64,000 nucleotides of DNA from Plectrocnemia conspersa (GCA_009617715.1 VTFK01000122.1:496001-560000); one strand, 5' to 3'. Counted from the first letter of the stretch, positions 25,345 to 38,892 are shown. Translations and numbers: made by a program. Notes: a model not told the origin generated them from the letters alone.

Positions 25345-25500
25345 ATAAGTGTCACATGTTTTATATTGATCGTTTGAGACAGCTCTCTCAATCGCAGATG
25401 ATGATTTTTACGAATCACTTGCATTGCTTCTTGGACACACCTCCAAAATGTGTTCACAACTTAAAAGTAAACACGGCGCAAATAACTTCTTAGGCGATTA
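25345..25500 (+). repeat. Repeat family delta, second copy
   Basis: It shares GTGTCACAT, GAGACAGCTCT, AATCGCAGATGATGA, TTGCATTGCTTCT, GGACACACC and AAATGTGTT with 20895-21060, in the same order and orientation. The identity is moderate, so the copy is old. Confidence 0.6.
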
Positions 25501-25817
25501 GTAACCAGAAATAGTAGATTTTTTCCGTGATGGTATTTTCGTAGTATGAGAGATTTCTCTTTTCGTTGCTCAATTAGTAGTCATTTGTGGTTAAAAGCGC
25601 AAGTTGTAAACCAGTGATCTATAGGAATGCAGATGATTTTTACCCTCAGTTACAGCATATTGCTGCCTTTGATTGCATATCCCTTAACCCTAGAATTCGA
25701 ATTGATTTGTGGTTGTTCACGTGCGCATATCCGTGCAACACCATGCATCCTTGTGGCTTTATCAGAGAATTCTTGGAAGACCGAGCTATGCGCGGGTTTA
25801 TACCTATTACGTACTCG

Positions 25818-25838
25818 ATATATATATATATATATATA
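25818..25838. repeat. (AT)n microsatellite
   Basis: About ten uninterrupted AT units lie within an 88-codon open frame that has no domain and is not called as a gene. Confidence 0.9.
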
Positions 25839-26039
25839 GATTTAGTAGATTGATGGGATAATTTTCGAGCTCCGATCGGCTTAACATAGTTAGTTGTATT
25901 CGTACCCATCCTACGAGTCCAATTACGGTATAGATTTCTAGATTAGTGTCAATTTATTTACACCTTGACTGAACGAGATCACAGGATTAATTTCTGTTGG
26001 CTTTGACAACCGAAGCAGTCTTGTGTGTGACGTTTTTAA

Positions 26040-27170
26040 ATCAACTTTGTCGTAAGCATCACGAACCCAGTTACGTCATTAACCCGGACCCTCCCTCGGT
26101 GCACTTTTAATCCCTTAATTAAATTCCGCGCACGCTCTCGCATTTCACCGTGTCCCCTTTGAGAATGCGCCTGTTTTATCCGCCGCTCTCTCTCGTTTGA
26201 ACCGATATTCGCTAAAATGGCCACTGCAATCTGCGTTTTCTCTTTTTGGCTAGTTCGTTTCGTTCTTGGCGTTAGCCTTTCATCTGAAAGCACGAAAGCC
26301 AACTCCGCTCGGCGCGATTGCGTTGCACGTTTGTGTCTCTTTGTACAAATTTTCGTAGTGGCATAGTAGGTCTTTAAAATATTTTTTTATTATAAAACAA
26401 TAGTTTCGTCCTCTTTTGTAGACGATTTTTTCATCTGAAAATACTCATTGTGCCACGAAATAACTTTTGAGCATTCTGACTCATGCCCAATTAGAAATTC
26501 AGGCATTTTTATTGGGATTCATCAATGAGACTCGGGTAATAAAAATATTTTCGCCTTTAAAATTGCCATTTGCGGCTCTTGCAAAATGCTATAAGGCATT
26601 AAAATGATACTTCAGAATACGAACACCACATCTGTGACTATCCAAGAATTTGTCGCCATCGATTCTAAATAAGAATTTATTATGGTGTGACATTTATATA
26701 AACCAATCTAGGAAAATACATAAGGATATTCGAAACGATTTTCTTAACAAAATCAAGTACCACGAATTCTTTTTTACTTATTTATTTTTTTTTATGAAAA
26801 AAAATATAATAACGATATTTGTTAAAAGAATATACTATGCGAAACACCATATCATTATCTCTCTCACTCTCGTCACATAAAACGCAAGAGAGCGAAAGGG
26901 GAAGTATCTCACCGCTCGCGCTCGAAAGAGCAGCTCCTACTTCGGTCCCTTTGACTCCGGTCCTTTTGCCGACAATGTTCGGAAGCGCTTGAAGCTGGCC
27001 AAGTCGACTGAATTACCCCCACTTTATCTCCCGTTTTCGGTAATCTCGGATAACTTCAGAGATTTTAGAGCGGGCAGAACCGAACTCGACCGTAGTAACC
27101 CACTATATTCTCCGTCCTTTGCCAACTTCCAGAGAGTGTAGTGCAGGCATAACATTTGGCATCATCCTTT
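26040..27170. other. Two GC-richer islands, the second with GAGA-type repeats
   Basis: The islands at 26040-26360 and 26870-27170 are non-repetitive and CpG-containing. Around 26858-26900 a run of CTCTCTCACTCTCG and GAGAGCGAAAG resembles clustered GAGA-factor sites, seen in insect promoters and response elements. No TATA box plus coding start could be tied to it. An 88-codon minus-strand frame at 26036-26302 has no recognised domain. Confidence 0.3.
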
Positions 27171-27307
27171 GAAGTCATGCGTTGTAGAATTGAATTAGGT
27201 TTCAAAAAGTTGAAAGTTGTGTGTTTGGAAAGCTTTACTAATTTTCAATTATGTTGTAAAATTATTTATAATACATATAAATAACTTTGTTTTTATAATT
27301 ATATAAT

Positions 27308-27575
27308 CATAAACGAAATAACGCAGCCCGTAACGTCTCAGACTAGTAACTTTTGAGGTAGCGGGCTCGAGCCCCGGCAGTAGTACTCGATTTTTTATTT
27401 ATAAAAAAATGCACTATTATTAAAAACCGCCCAGTTGTGGTATTCATTATATGTATTCACTTGTAGGTATTCATTATATCTGATCTGGTGACTTACACAG
27501 TTGGTACAGATTTGCTCGTTGTAACTCATTGGGCTTACGCCTTTCGAGTTACAGCGAAAAATTTAAAAATAAATA
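27308..27575 (+). mobile_element. SINE copy with tRNA-derived head
   Basis: The head contains CGTAACGTCTCAGACTAGTA and a B-box-like GGGCTCGAGCCCCGG, both parts of an internal RNA polymerase III promoter. It continues with GTACTCGATTTTTTATTTAT, AT-rich linker, TTGGTACAGATTTG and the tail hairpin (arms 27518-27525 and 27548-27555) with loop CATTGGGCTTACGCC. An A-rich 3' end follows. The middle region is shorter than in the 41880-42230 copy. Confidence 0.8.
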
Positions 27576-30140
27576 CAAATAAACACATGCTAAACCAATG
27601 TTTCTTAAAAAGAAAGTATTTTTTTAGAAATATGCCACGTGATAAAATATGTAAAATACGTAGCACATTTATATTTTTTAAAAATATTTAATAATTCAAT
27701 AATATCACACATTATGACCACAAAGATAAGATAACTAGTGTTAAATGTAAAATAATACGCTGATTTCAAATCTAGCATTAGTTATTTTACTATGAAGTAT
27801 GTTTTTATACATATAATAAAAAAGGCTCTATTTCTATATGTATTATATATTGCATAGATTTTTGGGATTTGGGTTGTATTAAATTAAATTTAATCTCATG
27901 TCGCATTAAACCATAAAAGTCTTCACAATAACAAATAACCGACAAATAAATAATGAATTGTTACTGCCGAAATTCTATAAATTACTCATAGTCGTGAGTT
28001 AATATTGTGCTCAACCATATATTTTAGTGCTCAGAACTATTAATATGTTCTTATATTATATATGTGACTGTATTTATTTAATTTTATAATATAATTTAAA
28101 CACAAATCATATCTCTTGTCGATTGTGTTTCCGTTGACATTTTTACTCGTTTCGCTATTGGCTTTCGATTGTTTATCCTCAATCAATGTTTTCCTTTTTT
28201 TTGTGCGAGTTATTGTCATTCCAGAATCATAAATAATGTTATTGGCGTGTCGTGAGATTTTTTTATCACGTATCTTACTGTCCGACTCGATTTGATTTTC
28301 ATCGCATTTTCAGTAAAGCAGGTCGAAACGTTTCCCTTTATGTAAGGCTCACGTTTATACAATATCGATACACACACGTATACCGCTGTACAAGGGTCGA
28401 TATAACCCTAGTCTTTTTTATGTGACTTCTACAGGCCATTTACAACCGTATAGTCTATTTTCCAATATTTCTTATCTTCGCCATGCATTTTTATCACTTT
28501 ATTTATGCGTCCTTCTCTGCAACCTTTTCAGCGTCGCTCTTTACGGCCAAGGCTTTGAGAAAATAAGGCGCTCGAGTGAATGGACTTTTGGGTGTAATTT
28601 TTCATAATCGATGATTATGTTCAAGTCCATTCATAATGGTATTATACGAAAATATTAAATTTCGCATTGTTTTCATTTAGAACTTCATGATGCACCCTTT
28701 CAATTTCCACAACAATGGCGATACATTGTAGAGCTCTCCACTAAAGGAGACAATAACGAATGGTGCCATTGACACTTTTGGCGTTAAGCTTTTAGTTTTT
28801 TAAAGTTCACAGAGAACAAAAAACACTTTGAAAGTCAGACGGGAGCTGTTTTACCCATTATTTTTTATCTAGCTTGATACATGTAAACTGTAAACAATAG
28901 CATCAAAAAATCGAACGTCGAAATTTCGCTCACGTATCACCACTTATGAATATTTCAAGTGTATCGTGTACTTTTTCGTGACGTATTTGCTAATATACAC
29001 ATGGCGTAGTTGTGGTTTAATGTAGCTATTTTTTGCTACTAAAAGCTGGCCATTTTTATAAAAATCGATGCGAAAGCAATTCGCGGTAACCCTCTATGTA
29101 CATATACGTTACATAACTACGAAAACTTTTATGTAACGCATTGTAACGTCATGGTGAATTATTTTAATTTATTTTATTGGCTTTCTGGCGTTTTTATGTA
29201 ACGTATTACGCAGGAGTGGCTTTGTTTTTCAGGGGTCATTTGGTACAATGTAGTAATTTTTATCATAATCGAAATAATTATTTAATCATGAATTTTTTCG
29301 ATTATGATTACTTTTTTTTAATATAGACAAGTTTTGGTATACATTCATTTTAATAAATATTTTAAGTGATCTATATTTAATAACATTTACAGTTACAGAA
29401 AATAACTATATATGAAAGTTTTCTATGACTGAAAATATTTATGTAATTTAATATATATTGAAAGAATAATAATTTTTGTATATATAATATATTATAATAC
29501 AAAATATAATAATTTTACTTCCGACTGTATTTCTTACGTTTTATTATTATTCAATGCCAGAGTTATATTTTAATAGCTATTATTTAAAATTCTTAAATTA
29601 ATTATTATACAAATATAATAAAATATATACTTGCTATACATAAAATATTTATTATATGTCTATCTACAAATTTATTTGATATAAAATATGATTCAAAAAT
29701 GCAAAACTTAGTATTAAATTGCAATGGATTAATCATTCGGGATTCTCGATGTTTTTTTTTTTTAAGAAAAAAGAATTTTCACTTCTCGATTTTCTTAGGA
29801 ATTCTCGAAAAATTTTGATAAATAAAAAACATATGTAAAGAATAGTTTGTAATTATAATAATGCAATATATTATTTTAGATTTATTTCTAAAGTTGATTA
29901 AACGAGAACTAGATGATCGTTGAAAAGAACAAACCACTTCGATTAATTACATTTAATAAGTTTGCTGAATGATCTTTTTAAATTATTTTATTTTTTTATA
30001 ATTAAAAAATTGTTGACAATATTTTCATTGCTATCAATTATATTCTAGCAAAAAATAAACTTAAAGCAAAAAATTGAGTCAGAATCGGACCACGAGATAA
30101 AAACAGTCGGTAAAATTTTAAACGACTCCAATTAAAGCAT
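27576..30140. other. AT-rich stretch with one GC-richer island (28130-28660)
   Basis: No gene was recognised. The island at 28130-28660 is unique-looking and lacks long frames. Near 29110-29210 the motif TGTAACG(C/T)ATT occurs three times. Fragments with TTCTCGA near 29735-29830 resemble the terminal part of family alpha. Confidence 0.45.
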
Positions 30141-30144
30141 GTCG

Positions 30145-30312
30145 GCGCGTTCACACAATTTTATTGCTTTTGACGTAAATTTTTGACTTCTGAGAAGTGA
30201 TAATTATTTTTAGCGCCCTCCTATTGATCAAAAATTGGTTTGAATACACTTTAACTAATATTCTTATATCAGAATACAGTAGTATTTTCGGTAAGGATAG
30301 TTATTATATTTA
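30145..30312 (+). repeat. Repeat family beta, single unit
   Basis: It carries ATTTTATTGCTTTTGACGT, TTGACTTCTGAGAAGTGATA, GCGCCCTCCTATTGATCAAA and the following TTTGAATACACTTTAACTAA segment found also at 24460-24545. Confidence 0.7.
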
Positions 30313-30660
30313 AAAAAAATAGTGTAATATTCAAGTGCAAACAAACTATGGAGCAATATCTTAGAAGCGACTTCTGTCTGTAATTCTTCAGATTATTTCT
30401 TTCTTGAGAGATGGTTTAGTTTGTATCTTGGACTTGATCTAATGAAAGTTCTTAAACTATAATTAGTTTTCATTGCGTTAGGTTTGGGTTTAAACAGCAG
30501 AAATGGACTTTTCGCAACTGTCAAATTGCGTTTCATAGACATATTTGAGCAGAATATAATTTCACTAGTGCTGCTCGTTCAGTAGTGAAAATATAACTTC
30601 TAGTTACAAAGAAATTTTTGGCGTAGAAAAAATATCTAAATAATTATCTTAAAAATTAAT

Positions 30661-30950
30661 GACGGAATAGCGTTGTCCGTAACGTTTCAGACTAGTAACT
30701 CTGAAGTTGCGGGTTTGAACCCCGGCAGCGGCACTCGAATTTTTATTTATAAAAATGCGCTATTATTAAAAAAAAACCGGCCCCATCTGCAGTGACATCT
30801 ATTGATTATAAATTGTGAAGTACATAATAATTTATAATTTATAATATGGATGTCACCAATTCCGAGACTTGTTAACGCATTAGGTATTTATTATGTCCGA
30901 TTTCAGGTTACAACGGAAGATTTGATACAACGGAAGCTTTGATAAAAAAT
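30661..30950 (+). mobile_element. SINE copy, nearly complete
   Basis: It starts GGAATAGCGTTGTCCGTAACG (A-box region), followed by CAGACTAGTAACTCTGAAG and the B-box GGGTTTGAACCCCGGCAG. The body has GGCCCCATCTGCAGTGACAT and AATATGGATGTCACCAATTC. The tail has GTTAACGCATTAGG, an insertion of about 17 bp in the loop, then CAGGTTACAACGGAAGATTTG. The head and tail together show this is a tRNA-derived SINE. Confidence 0.85.
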
Positions 30951-30959
30951 AACAGCTAT

Positions 30960-31190
30960 TTGTACTTTATATTTTAATATTTCTTACAAAATAAAGATAA
31001 AAAACTTATTGGGATTATTAAATAAACGATATTTAAGTTCACTGACAGGCAAATTTTATGGCGTAATTCTGTGAAGCGTCCCATACATTTTCGCAATCTG
31101 CTGATTTCCACGCAGAGCGGCTTATTTTTATCTGATTATTAATATAGTTATTGAATTACTCAAACAAAGATAAGGCCCATTAGAGTAATA
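30960..31190 (+). repeat. Repeat family alpha, partial
   Basis: Shared landmarks with 45815-46390 are GGCAAATTTTATGGCGTAAT, CATACATTTTCGCAATCTGC, CCACGCAGAGCGG and TATCTGATTATTAAT. It directly follows the SINE at 30661-30950. Confidence 0.65.
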
Positions 31191-32610
31191 ATATATAAAA
31201 AATTGCAATTTAAATACTTCCATATGTTTATATTTATGTTATTGTAAACATATATCAATATATTATATTTTTTATACAATAATCGTACACGCACGATATT
31301 AATATTCATAAGAAGGTTAACTGAGTGACATCACAATGCGTGTGAATTTAAGCTCAATAACTATCTCCACTTATTTTTACTACGGGTTTCATTAGTCACG
31401 CGTGTATAATTTTATTTTTATTAATATACATTTAAAAATAACTTATTGATTTACTCTCTTTCTTAAATTAGAGACGACGATCATTAAAATTGCGCTGAAA
31501 TATGAGTTATGTATATTAAGACGTCAGACGATACAGAACCTTAATAATATATTGATTTTTCGCATCTATAAATATCGCAAATAATATACAGTCGCACGAA
31601 TTTTTGTTATTTATACATACATACACAAAAACTTGTTCGTTTCGATTAAGCTCTTTACTTCGAGTTTCGATGGAAGTTGTGAATAATCTATTACTTTGAC
31701 AAGAATTGCAGTTTTAGTTGCTCGTTAACTATTCGCGTCCCCTTGAGAGTTACAATGTTTGTCTCTCAATTAGCAATGACCGACATAATGGAGAAAATAT
31801 ATTAAGTTATACACACACGAATGTGGCATAAGGTCTTGCAAGATAATTTATTAATCAAAAACAAGTATAGAATTATTTATTATATTTTATAAACTAGGCT
31901 GACTTTGATGTGTAATTAATAGAGCCGCCTGACATCAATCATTAACGATAGAACATTTAATCTCAGCCTTTCAGGAAAATTCAACATGAATTAATCTGTT
32001 TCGAATGCAGCACTGAAGTATTCGAATCTATAGCTATGTTTATATTGGCAGAACCTCTGTTCCGTCGAAATATATTACTGATTGCCTATGCGAGAACAAG
32101 TAGATATAAATCACGTATGTTATATTTATGTATGTATGTATTATATGTATGTCTAAATCGTCGACTGTCAAACACGATCGCGTTTATTATTTAGCAGACC
32201 GACGCTTTTGACAGATTTGGCCGCGGAGCTTTATCGGCCGTCAATGGTGCTGAAAATAAAAAATCGGATGAAATGCGGAGAAAGGAGCTTTTGTCGAAAG
32301 CTCTCCACATGAAGTTTTATCGAACGGTTTTTTTTTCATTCGTAACTGTTCTATACACATATTCGGTTTTCCACGCAAACGTTGACCGGTCGATGGATAC
32401 TTTACGTTTGTTAATTAAAATGTTTGAGTATCGCTGTTTATTTTTGGTAATGATGTGAATTTACTGCACGAATGGGTTTTTAACATTTATAATTGAATTA
32501 ATGTGTCGTGTTTTTTTTAGAATTTAATGGTCGTCGTACATTAGATGCTTGCATATTTTTTAATTTAATTTTACTCTAACGTATTATAACCATTATCATC
32601 AGCACGAAGG
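31191..32610. other. AT-rich stretch, no gene seen
   Basis: Slightly GC-richer patches occur at 31640-31760 and 32160-32300. The 61-codon frame at 32273-32458 has no recognised domain. Confidence 0.45.
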
Positions 32611-32619
32611 TTGATCATC

Positions 32620-32700
32620 CATCATATTATTATTATTATTATTATTTTTGTTGTAAATCTACCATTGTGGCATTAAAACGCAATGCATTTTAACTGTATA
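32620..32700 (-). mobile_element. Possible LINE 3' tail with (AAT)n end
   Basis: In reverse sense, GCATTGCG, then TGCCACAATGGT, then an (AAT)n run (32625-32648) resembles the LINE 3' hairpin plus tail. The left stem arm is degraded, so the call is tentative. Confidence 0.4.
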
Positions 32701-33139
32701 ACAATCAACATAGCTATTGTAACAACATTATAGTGGAAAGATAACATATATTTTGTTAATTGTAATTTAGTGTTTCTTTTTTGTACGGGTTAGTTCAAAG
32801 GAATTAAATCTAGGCAATCAATTGAATAGTCAGTAACTTTTAAATAAAACAGTCAATGATACTATTATATGATATATATTTTAAAATTATAAATGATCAG
32901 TAACTTTTAGAAATGGATAAAATAACGAAATTAGTTCATTTTTTCTTTGCATACATACTACTTAAATGTATATATGTGATTTTTGTATAAAATTATTTTA
33001 TATTGGATTTTTACGAAGACATTACATTTTCTGTTAAAGTACTACTAATTAGTCAAAATGTAACTAATCATTAAATTTAAAAAATATCTGACCAATCCAT
33101 TTATTCATTCAGTTAATCAACTATTCAAGAATTGTAATT

Positions 33140-34400
33140 TTATTAAAAGTAAGCTTTGTTAGTCGTGCGGTGTATTTTTTAAATAAATTTGTTCTAAAAG
33201 TGTCATTTTGTTTTTAAAACACAAAATAATTACTGACAGAAAAATATATATAAACTGGGGTTTTATTCAATATTTAAGATTTTTTTATTTTTTTGCTCCT
33301 GCATAGTGATTTTTTATTGTTAATGTAAATTACTTGTTTTTTTATTTTTTTCACAAACTGACATTTATTTAAAAAAAATGCAATTTAAATCGCGCAGTGT
33401 GAAATTTTTAGTATTTTGTTTTCACAGAATAATTTTTTTTTAAATACATAGGATTTAACTCACTAAAATGAAATCAAACTTAACTGATTTTTTGTAAATT
33501 TTTTAGTAGTGTCATTTTATTTAAAAAAAATCTAAGTTTATTAATAACCAAAAAATAAAAAAAATCGCTGTTGTTTTTGTGTACTTTTTTAATACTATAA
33601 TTTTATTCAATGAAAGCTTTTAATTTTTTTTAATATTATGTATTCATAGTGTAAATTTATTTTTAAAATACCGAAGTTTATGACTTATGACTTACTAAAA
33701 ATAAAAATATATTTCTGGTTTTTTTTTACATTTATTTACGAACTATCACTTTATTCAATAAAATGCACAGTGTGAAAATTCTATTATTAAATTCTCAAAG
33801 ATTTTTCTTTGAATGAAAAAAATTTTTTTTTTAATTTCTAAGATATAAATAAAAATAAAACAAACTTACTGAAGAATTCTATAAATACATTTTATTCAAA
33901 TAAGGCATTATCATCCTCGCATAGTAATTTTTTTTAAAATCATTATAAAAAATTAGCGGACTGTCTGTATAATTTTATTAGCCACTGTTTTAATATTTCT
34001 ATTCATAGATAATAATCTCATTTCACTAAATGCTTAAGATTATTTTAGGCTGTATATTACGAACGTATTTATTTAATATGTTTTATAGCAGATTTTATTA
34101 AAATAAAGCGTTATTATCCTCGTGCAGTGAAATATTTAGTCTCTCGTTTTTAAAGTGCCATTTTATTTTACTTACTGATAAAATAATTAAAATAAAATGA
34201 CTGAGTTTTGAATATTTTATTAAAAAAAAGCAAAAAAAACATGTCCTTTATTTTTAAAATACCCAAGATTAAAATTGACCAGAAAATACACTTTTTTTGT
34301 AAACTCATTGAAGTTAAATAAAACTGTTAGTCGCGCAGTAAGATTTTTTAATATTTGGTTTTCCTAACTATTTGCGCAATAAAAACTTCTCATTAATCAT
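33140..34400. repeat. Degenerate tandem array, unit roughly 150-220 bp
   Basis: A motif of the type TCGTGCAGTGAAATTTTTTA recurs near 33160, 33300, 33390, 33768, 33917, 34118 and 34336. It is usually preceded by TTTATTCAATAAA-like sequence and followed by A/T-rich DNA. Spacing is irregular and identity low, so it looks like an old, decaying satellite-like array. No coding sequence lies in it. Confidence 0.5.
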
Positions 34401-37385
34401 TAAAGTATAAATTAAAGTGTGTTTGACATTAAAGCCTAATTTTCTTAGATATTTTATTAACAAATTGTTTTTTCAGATATTTAAAAAAAAAATACTAATT
34501 TATTTTTTATTTTAATGTTGATCTCAAAAGTGCAGCTAATTTATAAAACAAAGCTATTTCATTTTATGGAAATGCTGAGTCTAAAGTAAATTATGTAAGA
34601 AACTTTTTATATTATTTTATATATTAAAATTAGGAACATACATTAAAAATGTGAATACTTTAATTGTAGATATAAAAAATATAAAAAAAACACAAAGCTT
34701 TAAAACGAGTGTTTTATATTTATTAAATATCATATTTTAATTATTCGTCAATATGTTCATCCATGCGCAGCGCGAGTCACTAAAACAAAATGTTATTAAA
34801 CAGTTTAAATAAATCAAAATAATTTATTTTTATTGTATTTAATTTATAATTAAATTTATAAACATCTAACGCATGTGAAAAAATATAGCATAAAATATTA
34901 ATAATTTAGTCAAGCGGAACTTTTATATTTAAATTATTATCATATATGTTGATAAATTAAAAGCACATGTATCGAACCAACAAAATCTTGGCATATAATA
35001 TATTTCATTTCCATTAGACGTGCGCTGATTTGAGACCGCAGCGACTCAGCGTTTTTGCATGATATCCTACATACTCACATACACAACTGTCTAGATTTTT
35101 ATAGATGGTATGTAACTATATTTCGATCTCTTAGATACGATTGATATTGAAAACCGTCAGTGTTCGTGTGGTATTTGAATTTACAAGCAATGAATTATAC
35201 GCGTATACCATTGATCTATCATGTTGGTTGAAATCTATGAAAGAAGAATTTCCTGAATTTTTCAGAATATATAAATTTAAATTGGATACATTATCCGCTA
35301 TCGTACTTCATTCTCCAATTATATTTGATTTAGAAGATTTTTACATTATATGCATCGTTCTTCCACAAATTTTGTTTATTTTTTTAAACGTTTATATCTA
35401 CATTTTTTTTTTTTCATCAGCCAATTTTGAAAAATTTACCCACCCGTATTTTTTTCTTGATACACAATAAATATTTTATCATGCGTGCGCGGGGTGCTCG
35501 TCGAAGGTTTTTATTGCAAATTACACGCATTCGGATATAATGTATTCTCTTGCTACTTCTACTCTGCCGTTACTCCACTCTTTTTTTGAGAAGAAAATTC
35601 AATTTCGTCGATAACGACATGCGCCGTGTATTATCGCGCTTTTGCTCAAACATACCCCGTACATTTTTTTAACCCGATAAAGCAGTCTTTTTAGGAAATG
35701 TCGCAATTCGCGACGTTCGTAATTGAATATTGTCTCGGGCTTTGGTTGCTGAGGGTCAACTTTGACCTTATAGTTCCGTCCCTTAGATTTTGCATAATTG
35801 TCAGCCGCCCCGAGTGGTTTTCAAGTATATTACACAGACATAAGGGTATAGATGTTTAAAAAAAAAAAACACTTTTATTAAGCAATATGTGGAGTAGGGT
35901 AAACGAGAGAATATAAATAACGTATTATGCATGTAAATTTATTTTAAAGTTAGTCCAAAATTGTACTACTTATTTAGTCATTTATTATGCATTCTGTGAT
36001 ATTATACTAAGTTAAATTTTTAAACTGAAATATATTCATTTTAAAAATATACTCTGAAAATGTTAAACATAATTTGCTTAACATTATACAGTATTCAGTG
36101 TTATATACAAAAAAATTATATCCTAATTTTAGGAAGATAATATAGAAACATATAATTTTTGGTTGCAATAATATTTTTATTGGAACATAGAAGTTAAAAA
36201 ATGTTAACAATAATAACATATTTACATTTACTTCCTTAATTATCTTAATTTAGTTAAACCTCTTTTCATAACAAGAAATCTCCGTTTGTATAAAATCAAT
36301 GAATATTTAACATATGATAATATGTTATAAAACATTTTTTAATCACTACTTTTTTTTTCTAAAAAAACTATGAACTTGGCCAATAAATTTATATTCAAAA
36401 TTAAAAAAAAAAATACCTGAATTTAAACAATGGGAATTTTCTTTTAATGAAAACATATGTGTATATATATTTATAGATATATTCATAAAATAAACTAAAT
36501 ATAGTTTTGGGATATTAAGGTGATAGTCGATCATACTTTTTTTGATTGTTATAAAATGTGTTTTTATGCATTAATTTTATCGAAATCTACCTAAAACTTG
36601 GAATGAATGTATTTGCCAAAACAATACAATTATTTTAGAATATATTGAACTAGTCTTATATAGACTTTGGCAAAAGTCACTTGCCTATATGAAAGTTTTA
36701 TTAGGCATTAATATATCAGCACGCTGATAATATCGATCTTGATCTGAGTCGCAACTATATAATATAATAATTATTTTATGTTATATATCTAAACATTAAT
36801 TGCATAAAATAAAACATTTCATTATAAATTACGGAAGATAAAGCTCTCCTGCAAAATTTGCATTTGTAACATTTCAATATTTTAAAAGGAAGACTAATTG
36901 GTTCAAATGAAATGGTATATTTTAACTGTAATTAGCATTTAAAAAGTTCGACAAAAAACCTTCGTGAACACTCAGTAAAATGCCGTCGCGGTGAAAGGAT
37001 TAATATTAAAATAAAATGTTTGAAAAGTTCTATTTTGTTAACGTTTCATAATCTAAAGATCGTAGTTGAATAGTAATGTAAAAATTTAGAGGGCAATATT
37101 TTTTCTAGGTGTCCAAATTCAACCCTGATCAAATTTGAAGCGAATAGCATCCAATATATTTACATATGTTCAATAATATTAGTCGTTGCATGTTTTTTTC
37201 TGTACTCTTTTCTTTAGAAAGGAGAAAAAAAAAATTGTCGAATAAAACATGACATATAATGTTTATTGGTTATTAACTGAGTTATTCGTTGATTTTTAAA
37301 CAGTTGTTAAATGTTAAAAATAACTAAATAACACGTCGCCGTTGATATTGTAAACCAAATTTCATTTCAACAACCAAATTTCCGC
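34401..37385. other. AT-rich stretch with one GC-richer patch (35480-35830)
   Basis: The 109-codon frame at 35141-35470 is dominated by hydrophobic and aromatic residues expected from AT-rich DNA and is not called as a gene. The patch at 35480-35830 is unique-looking. Nothing else was supported. Confidence 0.45.
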
Positions 37386-37389
37386 TCTA

Positions 37390-37860
37390 ATGTATATCCT
37401 TCGAAAAAAACGTGACTCCCAACAACGAACAAGAAAAGCGCCTGGAGCCAGCGGAGCTTAAAAGCTCCGCAAAAATCGGCGAGTGCGAAATTGTCGAATC
37501 ACAGCCGCAAAATACAATTCGGCGGTTCGATATACAATATATGCACAAAATGTATACAGCGGGGCCGCAAATACCGCCACTGCTGCGGCGGCGGGTGCAA
37601 TTTCGTCGATAACGAATGGCAATTTGGCGACGACGCGATTTACGACCGCGGATAAAGGCGCGATTATTGGTTCGATTCCCGCGGGCGAAGTGCAACCTCA
37701 CAATGAAGAGGCAGTCGTTGATGGTGGAAATTTTCGATTTTCGGCAAGCGGAAACTGTTGGCGATTGGACTCTGAGGTCGAGAGGGCGGAAATGCGAGCC
37801 AATGGAGGGTCGATTAACAGGAAGAGCCGATAATGGAGAGGTGTTAATTGGAGTCTAATG
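37390..37860. other. CpG-rich island
   Basis: This is among the strongest CpG islands in the window, abruptly bounded by AT-rich DNA. Overlapping frames exist on both strands (104 codons minus at 37387-37701, 116 codons plus at 37483-37833). Their products are arginine- or alanine-rich and have no recognisable domain, as expected from GC-rich DNA without stops. A first exon, promoter or regulatory element are all possible. Confidence 0.35.
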
Positions 37861-38604
37861 GTTATGGGAGCAATAGAAACATTTTTTGTTTTGTCAAGGG
37901 CTGTAACAATATTTTACAAAAATATATAAAAAGTGCTTCTATTATAGTTTCCATGGTTTTTAAACTAAAAAAAGTACAAAAATACATTTTTAAAAAATTT
38001 AATCTGTTCTTTAGATGTTTAAATCATTCTAACAGTACAAATTAATTAATAAAATTAGGATATAAAAAATACGTTTTTAAAGAACGGAATTCTGAGATTA
38101 AAATGACTCGAAATATAAATTTGAATTGATGAGTCATCTCTTATCTCGCCGTAAGTCGCGCCATTAGAATTATTTCAATTGCTCGTGTAACATTTGTCAA
38201 CTTCTATTATAAGTGTAATTTATTATGAACCGATATATATTCGTACATCATCTTTAATTAATTTAACTGCTTATAAATTTAAAAAATAAACAAATTAATG
38301 TGGAACACTTCGAAGTAAGTCACTAATTAAATAATCAAAATTTTGATTCTGCTTCTTAAGTTGGATATATTCATATATTTAATTTATATTATCTATGTAT
38401 TTCACTTGATAGTAAAGTAAACTCTCGAATTGCGAGTGTTTCGAAGTACGAGCAAAATGTTTTAGTTAATTTTGATCTTATAATACGAGTAGTACATATT
38501 ATGAAACTTTTTCCCCGATTGAGCCGACGATTTTTCTTGACAGTCTTGCGGTGAAGACATACTTTTTAGAAAATAATTGGCTATTCAAAATTTTGTTGTG
38601 AGTA

Positions 38605-38892
38605 TTGTTTATATTACTCTTACTCATCCTTCAGACCTTGAGGACGAGTTTACTAAGATCAAGGTTTTTTCTCCCAACACCCATAGATCAGCAGGTAATT
38701 TCGAACTTTAAAATGCTTTACGCTAAATCAATATTTCAGCGATGCTTCGGAAAGACCGAAGGAACAGATCTTACCTTCAGAGACTCTTGGAAAAATCATT
38801 TCCACATCGTGATCTGCCTTAAGATCACCAATAAAGCATGGGGTGGGACTAACAAAACAACCATAATTTTTGCTTGGAAAAAACTGGCCTAA
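38605..38892 (+). pseudogene. Tigger-like transposase, C-terminal fragment
   Basis: The 95-residue frame includes IDQQVISNFK, then YAKSIFQRCF, LTFRDSWKNHF and KAWGGTNKTT ending near WKKLA. This block order matches the C-terminal part of the pogo/Tigger (jerky-like) DDE transposase domain, after the third catalytic residue. The DNA-binding and first two catalytic parts are absent, so the protein is not functional. It lies within terminal repeats of the same superfamily. Confidence 0.8.

Noticed and set aside
35141..35470. 109-codon plus-strand frame
   Set aside because: Composition (F, I, L, Y rich) is that expected from AT-rich non-coding DNA; no domain.
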